Source of the DNA: Fuscovulum sp.
GTDB lineage: Bacteria; Pseudomonadota; Alphaproteobacteria; Rhodobacterales; Rhodobacteraceae
NCBI GenBank assembly: GCA_035192965.1
Contig: CP136571.1
Location: forward strand, 2,810,501-2,874,500
Direction: 5' to 3'
DNA length: 64,000 nucleotides
In this document: positions 26,735 to 35,391 of the stretch, one piece after another
Position numbering within the stretch: position 1 is the first letter of the stretch
Layout: each line of letters starts with the position of its first letter
The notes under the pieces: model-generated
Seen by the model: only the letters and a program-made list of their open reading frames with translations
Databases searched by the model: none
What the model was told of the DNA's origin: nothing
Program-made: the position numbers and the translations under genes

Positions 26735-26780
26735 CTGCATCCGGGGGAACGCAATCCCCCACAGCCCCACCCGGATGCAG
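26735..26780 (-). terminator. Long perfect hairpin downstream of the FAH-family gene
   Basis: CTGCATCCGGG at 26735-26745 pairs perfectly with CCCGGATGCAG at 26770-26780. The loop holds a second competing stem, GGGGG/CCCCC. It starts 13 bp after the stop of the minus-strand hydrolase gene (end 26793) and precedes the icd start. No T-run follows, so it may be an mRNA-stabilising or Rho-assisted terminator structure. Confidence 0.55.
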
Positions 26781-26792
26781 AATGCTGGATGG

Positions 26793-27476
26793 TCAGACCA
26801 CCTCGACCGTCAGCGTCCCCACGCCCTCGATCACGGCCTCCATCACATCGCCGCGCACCACGGCACCAACACCCGAAGGCGTCCCCGCCATGATCACATC
26901 ACCCGCCTGAAGCTCGAAATACTCCGACAGGTAGGAAATCATCTCTGGCACCTTCCAGATCATCTGGTTCAGGTCGCCCTCCTGCCGCAGCGCGCCATTG
27001 ACCGTCAGCGCAACCCGCCCCTGATCGGGATGGCCGACCTGCGCCACCGGCAGTACCGGGCCGACCGGACCCGACAATTCAAAGGCTTTACCGATTTCCC
27101 ACGGACGGCCCATCTTCTTGGCCTCGCCCTGCAAATCGCGCCGCGTCATGTCGAGGCAGACACCATAGCCAAAGACATGCGACAGGGCCTGATCCAGCGG
27201 GATGTTGGTTCCCCCCGATTTCAACGCCACCAGCAGTTCCACCTCGTGATGCACATCGCTGCTGTGCGGGGGATAGGGGAACGCGCCCGACGAATCGAGG
27301 TTGTTGGGGTTCTTTTGGAAAAAGAACGGCGGCTCACGGTCCGGATCATGGCCCATCTCAACCGCATGAGCGGCGTAATTGCGCCCAATGCAATACACCC
27401 GGCGCACCGGGAAGGCCCCGCCACCTGACACGGGAATCGCCGGAACCGGCGGCGCGGGGATCACGAAATCAGCCAT
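26793..27476 (-). CDS. Fumarylacetoacetate hydrolase family protein (fumarylpyruvate/acylpyruvate hydrolase-like)
   Basis: 227 residues, a single FAH domain. Metal ligands are visible as HHEVELLVAL (E-x-E) and the Asp in GYGVCLDMTRRD; GRNYAAHAVEMG is the usual substrate-side motif. This short form resembles fumarylpyruvate and acylpyruvate hydrolases that cut C-C bonds of 1,3-diketo acids. It is divergent from the GntR regulator, sharing an intergenic region with ACCAATT repeats, so it is probably coregulated with the NitT/TauT operon, which encodes a second FAH protein. Confidence 0.88.
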   Translation of the reverse strand: MADFVIPAPPVPAIPVSGGGAFPVRRVYCIGRNYAAHAVEMGHDPDREPPFFFQKNPNNLDSSGAFPYPPHSSDVHHEVELLVALKSGGTNIPLDQALSHVFGYGVCLDMTRRDLQGEAKKMGRPWEIGKAFELSGPVGPVLPVAQVGHPDQGRVALTVNGALRQEGDLNQMIWKVPEMISYLSEYFELQAGDVIMAGTPSGVGAVVRGDVMEAVIEGVGTLTVEVV

Positions 27477-27571
27477 AAGTCACCTCTTCTAAGCAGCGAT
27501 ATGCCGTTGCATACCGTATCAAATGGTTCAAATCAATCCCGCAAAACCTGCACAACTGATAGCGCAAACAA

Positions 27572-27641
27572 ACCAATTGATGATTGATGAGACCAATTTT
27601 TGATGTAGAACCCTGTTTAGCACGTAATTGGTCAACCAATT
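27572..27641. promoter_or_regulatory. GntR operator cluster (ACCAATT half-sites)
   Basis: A perfect inverted repeat AATTGGT-CA-ACCAATT lies at 27626-27641, and two further direct ACCAATT half-sites start near 27572 and 27592. TTGGT/ACCAA with a short spacer is the typical architecture for FCD-type GntR regulators. The palindrome ends just before the GGGGA ribosome site of the regulator gene, pointing to autorepression as well as control of the divergent hydrolase. Confidence 0.65.
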
Positions 27642-27655
27642 TTGGGGAATGGTTC

Positions 27656-28330
27656 ATGGATGCCTCGACATCAGACCCGGTAACGCTTTTGCGCAGCTAC
27701 ATCCTTGAGGGTGGCTTCGGCAGCGGCGGCAAACTGCCGCCCGAACGGCAGTTGACCGATGAACTGGGCCTGTCTCGCGCCACCATCCGCAAGGCGCTGG
27801 ATGTGCTGGAACGCGACGGCCTGATCTGGCGCCATGTCGGCAAAGGCACCTTCATTTCCGAAGACACCAGCCGCAAGCCTAGCAGCGCCACAGTCGAACT
27901 TGGCCGCCAGCTGACACCCTTTCGGATGATCCGCGCGCGTCTTGCCATCGAACCCGCCATCGCCCGCGAAGCCGCGGTTAACGCCTCGGGCGAAACCCTG
28001 ACGCGGATGCAGCGCGCCATAGACCGGGCCAAATCGGCCACCACCTGGAACGAATATGAAATCCAGGACGATCTCTTTCACCGCGCCGTGGCCGAAGCCA
28101 GCGACAACCTGCTGCTGCTGTCGCTGTTCGATCAGCTGAACGAGGTGCGCCGCGCCGTGGCCTGGGGTGCCGTGTCGCGCGAAAGCGCCCACCCCTCGCC
28201 CGATCATTCGAGCTTTGCCGAACATGATGCCATCGCAGCCGCCATCGCCAGCCGCGACCCGCATGCCGCCTATGAGGCGATGCGCAGACATATCGGCTCC
28301 GTCGCCCGCCGCCTGTTCGGCGAGGTGTAG
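27656..28330 (+). CDS. GntR-family regulator with FCD ligand-binding domain (FadR subfamily)
   Basis: 224 residues. The winged helix-turn-helix is at about residues 8-70 (LPPERQLTDELGLSRATIRK). The C-terminal FCD domain has the metal or ligand residues in QDDLFHRAVAEAS and HDAIAAAI. FCD regulators usually bind organic acids. The start at 27656 is supported by GGGGA upstream and by the palindromic operator immediately before it. It lies between the divergent FAH gene and the transporter/ligase operon that it probably controls. Confidence 0.88.
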   Translation: MDASTSDPVTLLRSYILEGGFGSGGKLPPERQLTDELGLSRATIRKALDVLERDGLIWRHVGKGTFISEDTSRKPSSATVELGRQLTPFRMIRARLAIEPAIAREAAVNASGETLTRMQRAIDRAKSATTWNEYEIQDDLFHRAVAEASDNLLLLSLFDQLNEVRRAVAWGAVSRESAHPSPDHSSFAEHDAIAAAIASRDPHAAYEAMRRHIGSVARRLFGEV

Positions 28331-28421
28331 GGCCAACCCAATCCCCGGACACAAGGCGGCACCAAGCCCGCACAGCCGGATCACACGACGAAGCGAACAG
28401 AGTTCTCAGGGAGGAGAAATC

Positions 28422-29384
28422 ATGAAGACCTTCTTTGCCAACCTTGCAGGGATCGCCCTTGCCACTGGCCTTGCAGCGACCGCAGCACAGGCGGAAACCA
28501 TCCGCATCGCGCTGGCGGAACAACCATCCGACGAAATGGCCGCCTTTTTCGTGGCTCTCGACCGCGCCAAGGCCAACGGCCTCGATTACGAATGGACCGC
28601 CTTCGCCGAAGAAGAGCTGGCCATTCAGGCCGTCCTCAGCGGCGACATGGACATCGCCTTTGGCACCCCCTACGCCGTGATGCAGCGGTCCAAGGCCCCG
28701 GTCCGGATCATCTTCCAACTGTCGCGCTTGGTGTTCTTCCCGGTTACGACCAAGGATTATGCCACGCTCAAGGATCTGGATGGCGTGCCAATCATGCTGC
28801 ATTCGCGCGCAGGCGGCACAGATTCCATCGCCAACGTGATCGAAGACCGCGAAGGCATCAAATTCGGCGAACGTTCCTATGTTCCGGGATCGGACAACCG
28901 CGTGGTCGCCATGCTTGCCGGCCAGGCCGAAGCAACGATCCTTGACCTGTCCAACAAGAACAAGATCATCGCCGAGGCGGGTGACAAGTTCAACGCGCTC
29001 CCGATGTTCGAGGTCAAGGCCAGCGATGAGGCCCTTTTCGCCAATCTCGACTGGATGCAGGAAAACGAAGAGGCCGTGAACATCTTCGTCGATGCGCTGC
29101 ACAGCGTCTGGACGGACATGGCCAAAGATCCGACCATCATCAGCAAGGAAACCGATCCGAACGGCCCCATCGGCCAACTTCCGGCCGAGGTTCTGGCCGA
29201 ACTGGACGGGTTCTACACCGACGCAGTGGCTGGTGGACTCTATGACCCCAATGGCGGCGGGCGCGAAGCAGCGCAGGCTGATCTGGAATGGTACACCATG
29301 GCAGGCCAGCTGGAAGGCGATCCTGCCACGCTGAACCCCGAAGACTTCTGGTATTTCGCGCCGCTTGACGCCGCGATGAAGTAA
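28422..29384 (+). CDS. NitT/TauT-type (NMT1/THI5-like) ABC substrate-binding protein
   Basis: 320 residues. A Sec signal peptide is cut after AAQA (about residue 24). The mature protein follows the SsuA/THI5-like pattern with LSGDMDIAFGTPYAVMQ and a Gly-Gly-Thr-Asp segment. A strong GGGAGGAG ribosome site precedes the ATG. It is first gene of the operon; a hairpin between it and the permease probably keeps its mRNA more abundant. The ligand is unknown; downstream enzymes suggest an organic acid. Confidence 0.88.
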   Translation: MKTFFANLAGIALATGLAATAAQAETIRIALAEQPSDEMAAFFVALDRAKANGLDYEWTAFAEEELAIQAVLSGDMDIAFGTPYAVMQRSKAPVRIIFQLSRLVFFPVTTKDYATLKDLDGVPIMLHSRAGGTDSIANVIEDREGIKFGERSYVPGSDNRVVAMLAGQAEATILDLSNKNKIIAEAGDKFNALPMFEVKASDEALFANLDWMQENEEAVNIFVDALHSVWTDMAKDPTIISKETDPNGPIGQLPAEVLAELDGFYTDAVAGGLYDPNGGGREAAQADLEWYTMAGQLEGDPATLNPEDFWYFAPLDAAMK

Positions 29385-29406
29385 ACGCCGTCCCCTCGGA
29401 CACAGC

Positions 29407-29443
29407 CCGCCGCCCGCTTGCGCCTTGTCGCATCGGGCGGCGG
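29407..29443 (+). terminator. Intercistronic hairpin after the binding-protein gene
   Basis: CCGCCGCCCG (29407-29416) pairs with CGGGCGGCGG (29434-29443) across a 17-nt loop. It sits 22 bp after the binding-protein stop and 40 bp before the permease start, with no T-run. It is likely an mRNA-stabilising or attenuating element that raises binding protein over membrane components. Confidence 0.55.
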
Positions 29444-29482
29444 CCCTCCTTGCCTCGCCGTCGTCTTTGCAAAGGGCCAGCG

Positions 29483-30244
29483 ATGATCAACCGCTCTCTC
29501 CTGCTTAAACTCCTCTCGGGGCTGATCGTCTTTGGCGCCTGGGAAATCGCCGGACGCGTCCCGATTTCCTACGCCTTTCCGACCTTCCTTGAATCCATGG
29601 CCGCGCTGGCGCGCATGACCTTTGATGGCACGATTTTCGTGGCCTATGGCGAAACCCTGCGCCCGCTGGTCGTTGGCGTCGCCATATCGGCGGTCTTCGG
29701 CATCGGCATCGGCCTTTGGATCGGGCTGTCGAAGCAGTTCGAATGGCTGTTTTCGCCGATCTTCATCGTCATGCAGGCCGCGCCCCTGGCGGCGCTGATC
29801 CCGATCCTTGTGATGATCTACGGCATCGGCCTGACATCGAAGGTCTTTGTCGTCTGCATCATGGCCATGCCGGTGATCGTGCTGAACACCGCCAGCGCCG
29901 TGCGCAACACCCCTGCCTCACTCAAGGAAATGGCCACGTCCTTCATGGCGGCCGACCGCGATGTCCTGCTCAAGATCATCCTTCCCGCCGCCTCACCCGT
30001 CATCTTCTCTGGCCTGCGCCTTGGCGTATCGGCCGGGTTCATCGGGGCCATCCTGTCGGAACTGAAGATCACCCCGACAGGCGTCGGTGACATCATCACC
30101 TACAGCCGGTCCATCGCAGATTACCCCAGCATGTATGCGGCGATCTTCTCCATCATCCTTCTGGCGGTTCTTTTCCTGAACCTGCTGGAAAAGCTCGAAA
30201 ACATACTCTTTGAAGGGAACAACCGTGGATATGTCTCAGATTAA
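29483..30244 (+). CDS. NitT/TauT-type ABC transporter permease
   Basis: 253 residues, five to six membrane segments, with an EAA-like loop around LKEMATSFMAADRDV and the SsuC-type C-terminal half. The start at 29483 (MINRSLL) follows AAGGG. Its 3' end overlaps the ATPase gene start by about 20 bp. It pairs with the second permease at 31032, so the transporter probably has a heterodimeric channel. Confidence 0.88.
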   Translation: MINRSLLLKLLSGLIVFGAWEIAGRVPISYAFPTFLESMAALARMTFDGTIFVAYGETLRPLVVGVAISAVFGIGIGLWIGLSKQFEWLFSPIFIVMQAAPLAALIPILVMIYGIGLTSKVFVVCIMAMPVIVLNTASAVRNTPASLKEMATSFMAADRDVLLKIILPAASPVIFSGLRLGVSAGFIGAILSELKITPTGVGDIITYSRSIADYPSMYAAIFSIILLAVLFLNLLEKLENILFEGNNRGYVSD

Positions 30245-31028
30245 GCCAGACGCACGGCAAGCGATGCCCGCCACCGACAGCGCCGTTTCTGTCCGCAACG
30301 TGTCCAAGGTTTACGGCGATGTGCAGGCCCTCAAGGATCTGACGCTGGATTTCCCTCGGGGAGAGCTGACCTCGCTCCTCGGGCCGTCGGGCTGCGGCAA
30401 GACCACGCTGCTGAAAATCATCGCTGGCCTCCTGCCAGCCACGTCGGGCGAGGTTTTGATCAATGGCCGCGCCGTCACAGGCCCCGGCCCGGATCGGTCT
30501 TTCGTGTTTCAGGACTTTGCCCTGATGCCCTGGGCCACCGTCCTGCGCAATGTGGCCTTTGGGCTGGAACTGCGCGGCGTCGCAAAATCGGAACGCGAGG
30601 CCGTGGCTGAGAAATACATCGCCGCCGTGGGCCTTGCCGGGTTTGAACAGAAATACCCGCATCAGCTTTCGGGTGGCATGCGGCAGCGTGTCGGACTTGC
30701 CCGCGCGCTGTCAGTAAATGCCGAGGTACTGCTGCTGGACGAACCCTTCTCGGCCGTCGATGAACAAACCCGCCGCAAGTTTCAGGAAGACATGCTGGAA
30801 CTGGTCCAGAACGAAAAGAAAACCTTCATCTTCGTCACCCATTCTATCGAAGAAGCGGTCTATGTCTCGGATCAGATTGCCATTCTGCTGCCGCGCCCCA
30901 GCCGGGTGTCGGAAATCATCCGCCCGGCCAGCTTCCGCGACAAGGGCGTCGCCAACATCCGCCGCGATCCGGAATACCTCGACATCGTCGATCGGATCTG
31001 GGCCTCGCTGCGCAACTATGTGGAATAG
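30225..31028 (+). CDS. NitT/TauT-type ABC transporter ATP-binding protein
   Basis: 267 residues. Walker A GPSGCGKT, signature SGGMRQR, Walker B LLLDEPFSAVD and switch His in VTHSIEEA are intact, as in SsuB/TauB. Two starts compete: GTG at 30225, 6 bases after AAGGGA, and ATG at 30231, 12 bases after it; the GTG is preferred on spacing. The gene overlaps the preceding permease and is followed by the second permease after 3 bp. Confidence 0.9.
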   Translation: MDMSQIKPDARQAMPATDSAVSVRNVSKVYGDVQALKDLTLDFPRGELTSLLGPSGCGKTTLLKIIAGLLPATSGEVLINGRAVTGPGPDRSFVFQDFALMPWATVLRNVAFGLELRGVAKSEREAVAEKYIAAVGLAGFEQKYPHQLSGGMRQRVGLARALSVNAEVLLLDEPFSAVDEQTRRKFQEDMLELVQNEKKTFIFVTHSIEEAVYVSDQIAILLPRPSRVSEIIRPASFRDKGVANIRRDPEYLDIVDRIWASLRNYVE

Positions 31029-31031
31029 GCC

Positions 31032-31787
31032 ATGACCCTTTTCGGCTACAAACTCCCCGCCCTGTCATCGCTGATCCTTTGGGCCCTGTTGTGGGAGGTG
31101 GTGGGGCGGCTGGAACTTACCTTCTTCGTCCCCCCCTTTTCTGAGGTGTTCACTACCCTCATCGCCCTGATCCCGACCCCAGCCTTCCTGTCGGCTCTGG
31201 GCGTCACGGCGGCAGCCTTTGGCGCGGGGGTGTTCTTTGCCATCGTGATCGGCATTCCCGTGGGCATCCTGATGGGCAAAAGCCGCGTGCTGGATGAACT
31301 GCTGCTGCCATGGGTCAACATCTTCCTGTCGGCCCCGCTGACGGCGCTGGTTCCGGTGCTGATGGTGCTCTTCGGCTTTGGCACCCGTACCGTGATCATC
31401 ACCACCACGCTTTTTGCAATCTGGATCATCATCCTGAACGCCCGCGCAGGGGTAAAGCAGATCAACCGCTCGTTGGTGGAAATGGCGCGCAGTTTCGGCG
31501 CATCCCCGCTGGATGCCTTCTTCAAGGTCTATTTCTGGGCCGCCTTGCCCGAAATTCTCGGCGGTGTGCGCATCGGAGTGATCCGCGCGGTCAAAGGCGT
31601 AATCATCGGGCAGCTTCTGATTTCCATCGTGGGCTTCGGCGCGCTGTTCGAGCTTTATTCCAGCAAATTCCTGATGGCGGAATTCTGGGCCGTTCTGATC
31701 GTATTGTTCGGCCTTGCCTTTGCCCTGTCCGAGTTTCTGGCCTATCTGGAACGCAAGGTATCCTATTACGCGTCGTCGCGCGGCTGA
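31032..31787 (+). CDS. NitT/TauT-type ABC transporter permease (second)
   Basis: 251 residues, about six hydrophobic segments, EAA-type loop INRSLVEMARSFGASPLDAF near residue 145. Together with the permease at 29483 it forms the pore. It is 3 bp downstream of the ATPase stop and 39 bp before the acyl-CoA ligase-like gene. Confidence 0.88.
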   Translation: MTLFGYKLPALSSLILWALLWEVVGRLELTFFVPPFSEVFTTLIALIPTPAFLSALGVTAAAFGAGVFFAIVIGIPVGILMGKSRVLDELLLPWVNIFLSAPLTALVPVLMVLFGFGTRTVIITTTLFAIWIIILNARAGVKQINRSLVEMARSFGASPLDAFFKVYFWAALPEILGGVRIGVIRAVKGVIIGQLLISIVGFGALFELYSSKFLMAEFWAVLIVLFGLAFALSEFLAYLERKVSYYASSRG

Positions 31788-31826
31788 TCAGGCCGCGCCG
31801 CACGTCCCCGATCCAAGAGGCAAGAC

Positions 31827-33359
31827 ATGACCCGAACGCTCGCTGCTCTGCTCGCCCCTCATGCGGCAGAGGCCCCCGCCATCGGCGCACCGGGGCGTGA
31901 TTGGCTGACATATGGTGGTTTGCGCCAGTTGACAGCCGACATCACCGAACAGCTTCGCAGCTTCGGGATCGCCGCGACCGACCGGGTGGCCATCGTCCTG
32001 CCCAACGGGCCGGACATGGCGGCTGCCTTCATCGCAGTCGCGCAGTCCGCCGTCACCGCCCCGCTGAACCCCGCCTATCAACAGGCCGAATACAGCTTTT
32101 ACCTCGAAGATCTGCGCGCCCGCGCGCTGATCGTTCCCGAAGGCTATGACGGGCCCGCCCTTGCCGCAGCCCAACCCCTCGGTATGGCCATCCTGCGGCT
32201 GCAAGCCATCGACGGCGGCCCCGCCGGTCAGTTCCGCCTGACCGGGACAGCCGCCACCACCCCGGCCCCCGTTGCCCAGCCCGGCCCGGAAGATGTGGCG
32301 CTCATCCTGCACACCTCTGGCACCACGTCGCGGCCCAAGATCGTGCCGCTGACGCAGGCCAATCTTGCGGCCTCAGCAGGCAACATTGTGACTTCCCTCG
32401 TGCTGACCCCTGCGGATCGTTGCCTGAACGTCATGCCCTTGTTCCACATCCACGGCCTGATCGCGGCTGTCACCGCCTCACTCGCTGCAGGCGGGTCAGT
32501 CTCCTGCGCGCCAGGTTTTGACGCGCTGAAATTCTTCGGGCAAATGGCCGAGGTGCGCCCCACCTGGTACAGCGCCGTGCCAACCATGCATCAGGCCATC
32601 CTGTCGCGTGCCGCCCGCAATGCCGACACCATCGCCGCCAACCCCTTGCGCTTCCTGCGCTCTTCCTCGGCCTCCTTGCCCGCGCAAGTGATGCTGGAGC
32701 TTGCCGCCACCTTCAAGGCCCCGGTGATCGAGGCTTATGGCATGACCGAAGCCACCCATCAGATGGCCTGCAACCCCCTGCCGCCGCGGGAACAGAAACC
32801 CGGTTCCGTCGGCATCGCCGCTGGCCCCCTGCTGCGCATCGCGCATGAGGTGGAGGATCGTTTGATCTCTGGCACGGGCGAGGTGGTCATCTCCGGCCCC
32901 AACGTCACCCCCGGCTATGAGGGCAACCCCGAGGCCAACCGCAAGAATTTCTTCATGGCCGAAGGCCTGCGCTGGTTCCGCACCGGCGATCAGGGCGCGC
33001 TGGATGACGAGGGCTATCTGCGCCTCACCGGGCGGCTGAAGGAAATCATCAACCGGGGCGGCGAAAAGATCAGCCCGCTTGAGGTGGACGGCATCCTGCT
33101 TGACCATCCCGCCATCCAGCAGGTCGTGGCCTTCGCCATGCCCCATCCGAAACTGGGCGAAGAGGTCGCCGCCGCCGTCGTCCTGCGCGAAGGCCAAACC
33201 GCCACCGAACGTGAAATCCGCGATTTCTGCGCCACCCGCATGGCCGATTTCAAGGTGCCCCGCCGCGTGGTGATCCTTGACGAAATCCCCAAGGGCGCAA
33301 CGGGCAAGTTGCAGCGCATCGGGCTGGCTGAAAAGCTGGGCCTTGGGGCAACGGCCTGA
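31827..33359 (+). CDS. AMP-forming acyl-CoA synthetase, oxalate-CoA ligase (Pcs60/AAE3)-like
   Basis: 510 residues. The adenylation motifs are HTSGTTSRPK (about residues 157-166), AYGMTEATHQM, the YRTGD-equivalent WFRTGDQG and the C-terminal catalytic Lys in PKGATGKLQR. The run MTEATHQM-x-x-NPLP, HTSGTTSRPK and INRGGEKISP closely match the plant AAE3 and yeast Pcs60 oxalyl-CoA synthetases rather than long-chain FadD. It would activate a small carboxylic acid, possibly oxalate or a related diacid, with ATP and CoA. It sits in the transporter operon, so the imported ligand or its product is the likely substrate. Confidence 0.87.
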   Translation: MTRTLAALLAPHAAEAPAIGAPGRDWLTYGGLRQLTADITEQLRSFGIAATDRVAIVLPNGPDMAAAFIAVAQSAVTAPLNPAYQQAEYSFYLEDLRARALIVPEGYDGPALAAAQPLGMAILRLQAIDGGPAGQFRLTGTAATTPAPVAQPGPEDVALILHTSGTTSRPKIVPLTQANLAASAGNIVTSLVLTPADRCLNVMPLFHIHGLIAAVTASLAAGGSVSCAPGFDALKFFGQMAEVRPTWYSAVPTMHQAILSRAARNADTIAANPLRFLRSSSASLPAQVMLELAATFKAPVIEAYGMTEATHQMACNPLPPREQKPGSVGIAAGPLLRIAHEVEDRLISGTGEVVISGPNVTPGYEGNPEANRKNFFMAEGLRWFRTGDQGALDDEGYLRLTGRLKEIINRGGEKISPLEVDGILLDHPAIQQVVAFAMPHPKLGEEVAAAVVLREGQTATEREIRDFCATRMADFKVPRRVVILDEIPKGATGKLQRIGLAEKLGLGATA

Positions 33360-33378
33360 GCGGGGACAAGGACAGACC

Positions 33379-34356
33379 ATGAAAATCTGCATCTTCGGCG
33401 CGGGCGCCATCGGCGGCTACATGGCCGCGAAACTGGTTCAAGCAGGGGCCGATGTCAGCATCGTCGCGCGCGGGCCGCATCTGGCCGCGATGCAGGACAA
33501 GGGCCTGACCCTGATCGAAGAAGGGCGCGATCCAATCACCCTGCCCGTCCGCGCCAGCGCCTCCGCCGCCGATCTTGGCCCGCAGGATTACGTCATCCTC
33601 ACGCTCAAGGCCCATTCCGTGCCGCCCGTCGTCGGCGCGATGCGACCCCTCTTCGGCCCCGACACCACGCTTGTCCACGGCGTGAACGGCGTGCCGTGGT
33701 GGTACTTCCACAAACACGGGGGACCGCTTGACGGCACCCGTCTGCACAGCGTCGATCCCGGCGATGTGCAGTGGAACGGCTTCGGCCCCGGCCGCGTGCT
33801 GGGCTGCGTCGTCTATCCGGCGGCCGAGGTGAGCGAACCCGGCACCATCCACCACATCGAAGGCAACCGCTTCTCGCTGGGCGAGCCTGACGGGTCCAAG
33901 TCGGACCGCGCCATCGCCCTGTCGCAGGCCTTGCAAGCCGCAGGGCTCAAGGCCCCCGTCCGCCCCCGCCTGCGCGATGAAATCTGGATCAAGCTTTGGG
34001 GGAACCTGTCCTTCAACCCGATCTCGGCGCTCACACATGCCACGCTGGACGTGCTTTGCACTGATCCCGGCACCCGCGATGTCGCCCGCCGCATGATGAT
34101 CGAAGCGCAGGAGATTGCCGAAAAGCTGGGCGTCACCTTCCCAATCGATGTCGAACGCCGCATCGACGGCGGCGCTGCGGTGGGCGCGCACCGCACCTCG
34201 ATGCTGCAAGACCTCGCCGCCGGCCGCCCTATGGAAATCGACGCCCTCATCGGATCGGTGCAGGAACTGGGCCGCCTGACCAACACGCCCACGCCGACGG
34301 TGGATACCGTCCTCGCCCTCATCACATTGCGGGGGCGGGTGGCTGGCCTCTACTGA
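33379..34356 (+). CDS. Ketopantoate reductase family (PanE/ApbA-like) 2-oxoacid reductase
   Basis: 325 residues. N-terminal NADP motif GAGAIGG (about residues 7-13); the catalytic Lys is in IWIKLWGN and the catalytic Glu in GRPMEIDALIG, both conserved with PanE. The family reduces branched 2-keto acids; many paralogues in catabolic operons act on other keto acids. Placed between an acyl-CoA ligase and a FAH hydrolase, it is more likely a catabolic paralogue than pantothenate-pathway PanE. Start 33379 is 20 bp after the ligase stop. Confidence 0.87.
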   Translation: MKICIFGAGAIGGYMAAKLVQAGADVSIVARGPHLAAMQDKGLTLIEEGRDPITLPVRASASAADLGPQDYVILTLKAHSVPPVVGAMRPLFGPDTTLVHGVNGVPWWYFHKHGGPLDGTRLHSVDPGDVQWNGFGPGRVLGCVVYPAAEVSEPGTIHHIEGNRFSLGEPDGSKSDRAIALSQALQAAGLKAPVRPRLRDEIWIKLWGNLSFNPISALTHATLDVLCTDPGTRDVARRMMIEAQEIAEKLGVTFPIDVERRIDGGAAVGAHRTSMLQDLAAGRPMEIDALIGSVQELGRLTNTPTPTVDTVLALITLRGRVAGLY

Positions 34357-34398
34357 CAGACAGGCGGCGGCACCCGCCGCCACTCAAGGAATAACATC

Positions 34399-35271
34399 AT
34401 GCGCTTCATCGTCGGCACCACAGAACCGGGCAAACCCAATGCGGTGTTTCTGGTCAAAGGCGACCAGGCCTGCAACCTGTCCGAGGCTCATCCCGGCATT
34501 GGCGCCGATCTGATGCGCCTGATCACCGATCCCGCGCTTCTGGCACGTCTTCGGGCCGAAGGGCTGGGCAATGTCACAGTCCCCACCGGCACGATCCGCC
34601 CCGCCCTGCCTGTTGCGCGGCCGGGCAAGGTGATCTGCCTTGGCCTGAACTATGTCGACCATGTCAAGGAAGGTGGCTACGACATCCCCACCTATCCCGC
34701 CTTGTTCATGCGAACCCAGACCTCGCTTATCCCTGCCGGGGCCCCGATGATCCGCCCCGCCTGTTCGGAGCGGCTGGATTATGAGGCGGAATTGATGGTC
34801 ATCATCGCGCGCGGCGGACGTCACATCCCGGAAGAAACGGCCCTGGATCACGTCTTCGGCTATACGATCTTTAACGACGGCTCCGTCCGCGACTATCAGC
34901 GCAAGACGCATCAATGGACACCCGGCAAGAACTTTGACGCAACCGGTGCCATCGGCCCCGTCGTCGTGACGCCTGATGAACTGCCCCCCGGCGCTTCCGG
35001 CCTGCGCATCCAGACCCGCGTCGGAAGCGACGTCCTGCAAGATGCCAATACCAGCGAAATGATGTGGCCCGTTGCCCGCACCATCGCCACGCTGTCGGAA
35101 TACACCACACTGGAACCCGGCGACATGATCGCCATGGGCACACCCCCGGGCGTCGGCCATGCCCGAACCCCGCCCCGCTGGCTGCGTCCCGGCGAAACGG
35201 TCGAGGTCGAAATCGAAGGCATCGGCATTTGCGCCAACCCGGTGCAGGACGAAATCCTCGCCCCGGCCTGA
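34399..35271 (+). CDS. Fumarylacetoacetate hydrolase family protein (second copy)
   Basis: 290 residues: an N-terminal extension of about 70 residues plus the FAH domain. Ligands E-x-E are in DYEAELMVII and the Asp in GYTIFNDGSVRD. This longer form resembles ureidoglycolate lyase-like and 2-keto-3-deoxy-acid or 5-carboxymethyl-2-hydroxymuconate delta-isomerase relatives. Last gene of the operon. It differs from the short FAH gene at 26793, so the two probably act on different intermediates of one route. Confidence 0.88.
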   Translation: MRFIVGTTEPGKPNAVFLVKGDQACNLSEAHPGIGADLMRLITDPALLARLRAEGLGNVTVPTGTIRPALPVARPGKVICLGLNYVDHVKEGGYDIPTYPALFMRTQTSLIPAGAPMIRPACSERLDYEAELMVIIARGGRHIPEETALDHVFGYTIFNDGSVRDYQRKTHQWTPGKNFDATGAIGPVVVTPDELPPGASGLRIQTRVGSDVLQDANTSEMMWPVARTIATLSEYTTLEPGDMIAMGTPPGVGHARTPPRWLRPGETVEVEIEGIGICANPVQDEILAPA

Positions 35272-35292
35272 CGCGGCCATCTTCGGCTGACA

Positions 35293-35323
35293 GGATCGTG
35301 ACGGCGCGTGACCGGCACGATCC
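35293..35323 (+). terminator. Hairpin terminator candidate after the FAH gene
   Basis: GGATCGTG (35293-35300) pairs with CACGATCC (35316-35323), with an inner CGG/CCG pairing in the loop. It begins 21 bp after the operon's last stop. The following sequence is C/T-rich but lacks a T-run, so it is a probable rather than a canonical intrinsic terminator. Confidence 0.5.
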
Positions 35324-35391
35324 CGCCCTCCTCTTGCCCCTGCCCCGCATCCGGGCAAACTCTGCCGCATTTCCACAGGGATTTCCGTCAG

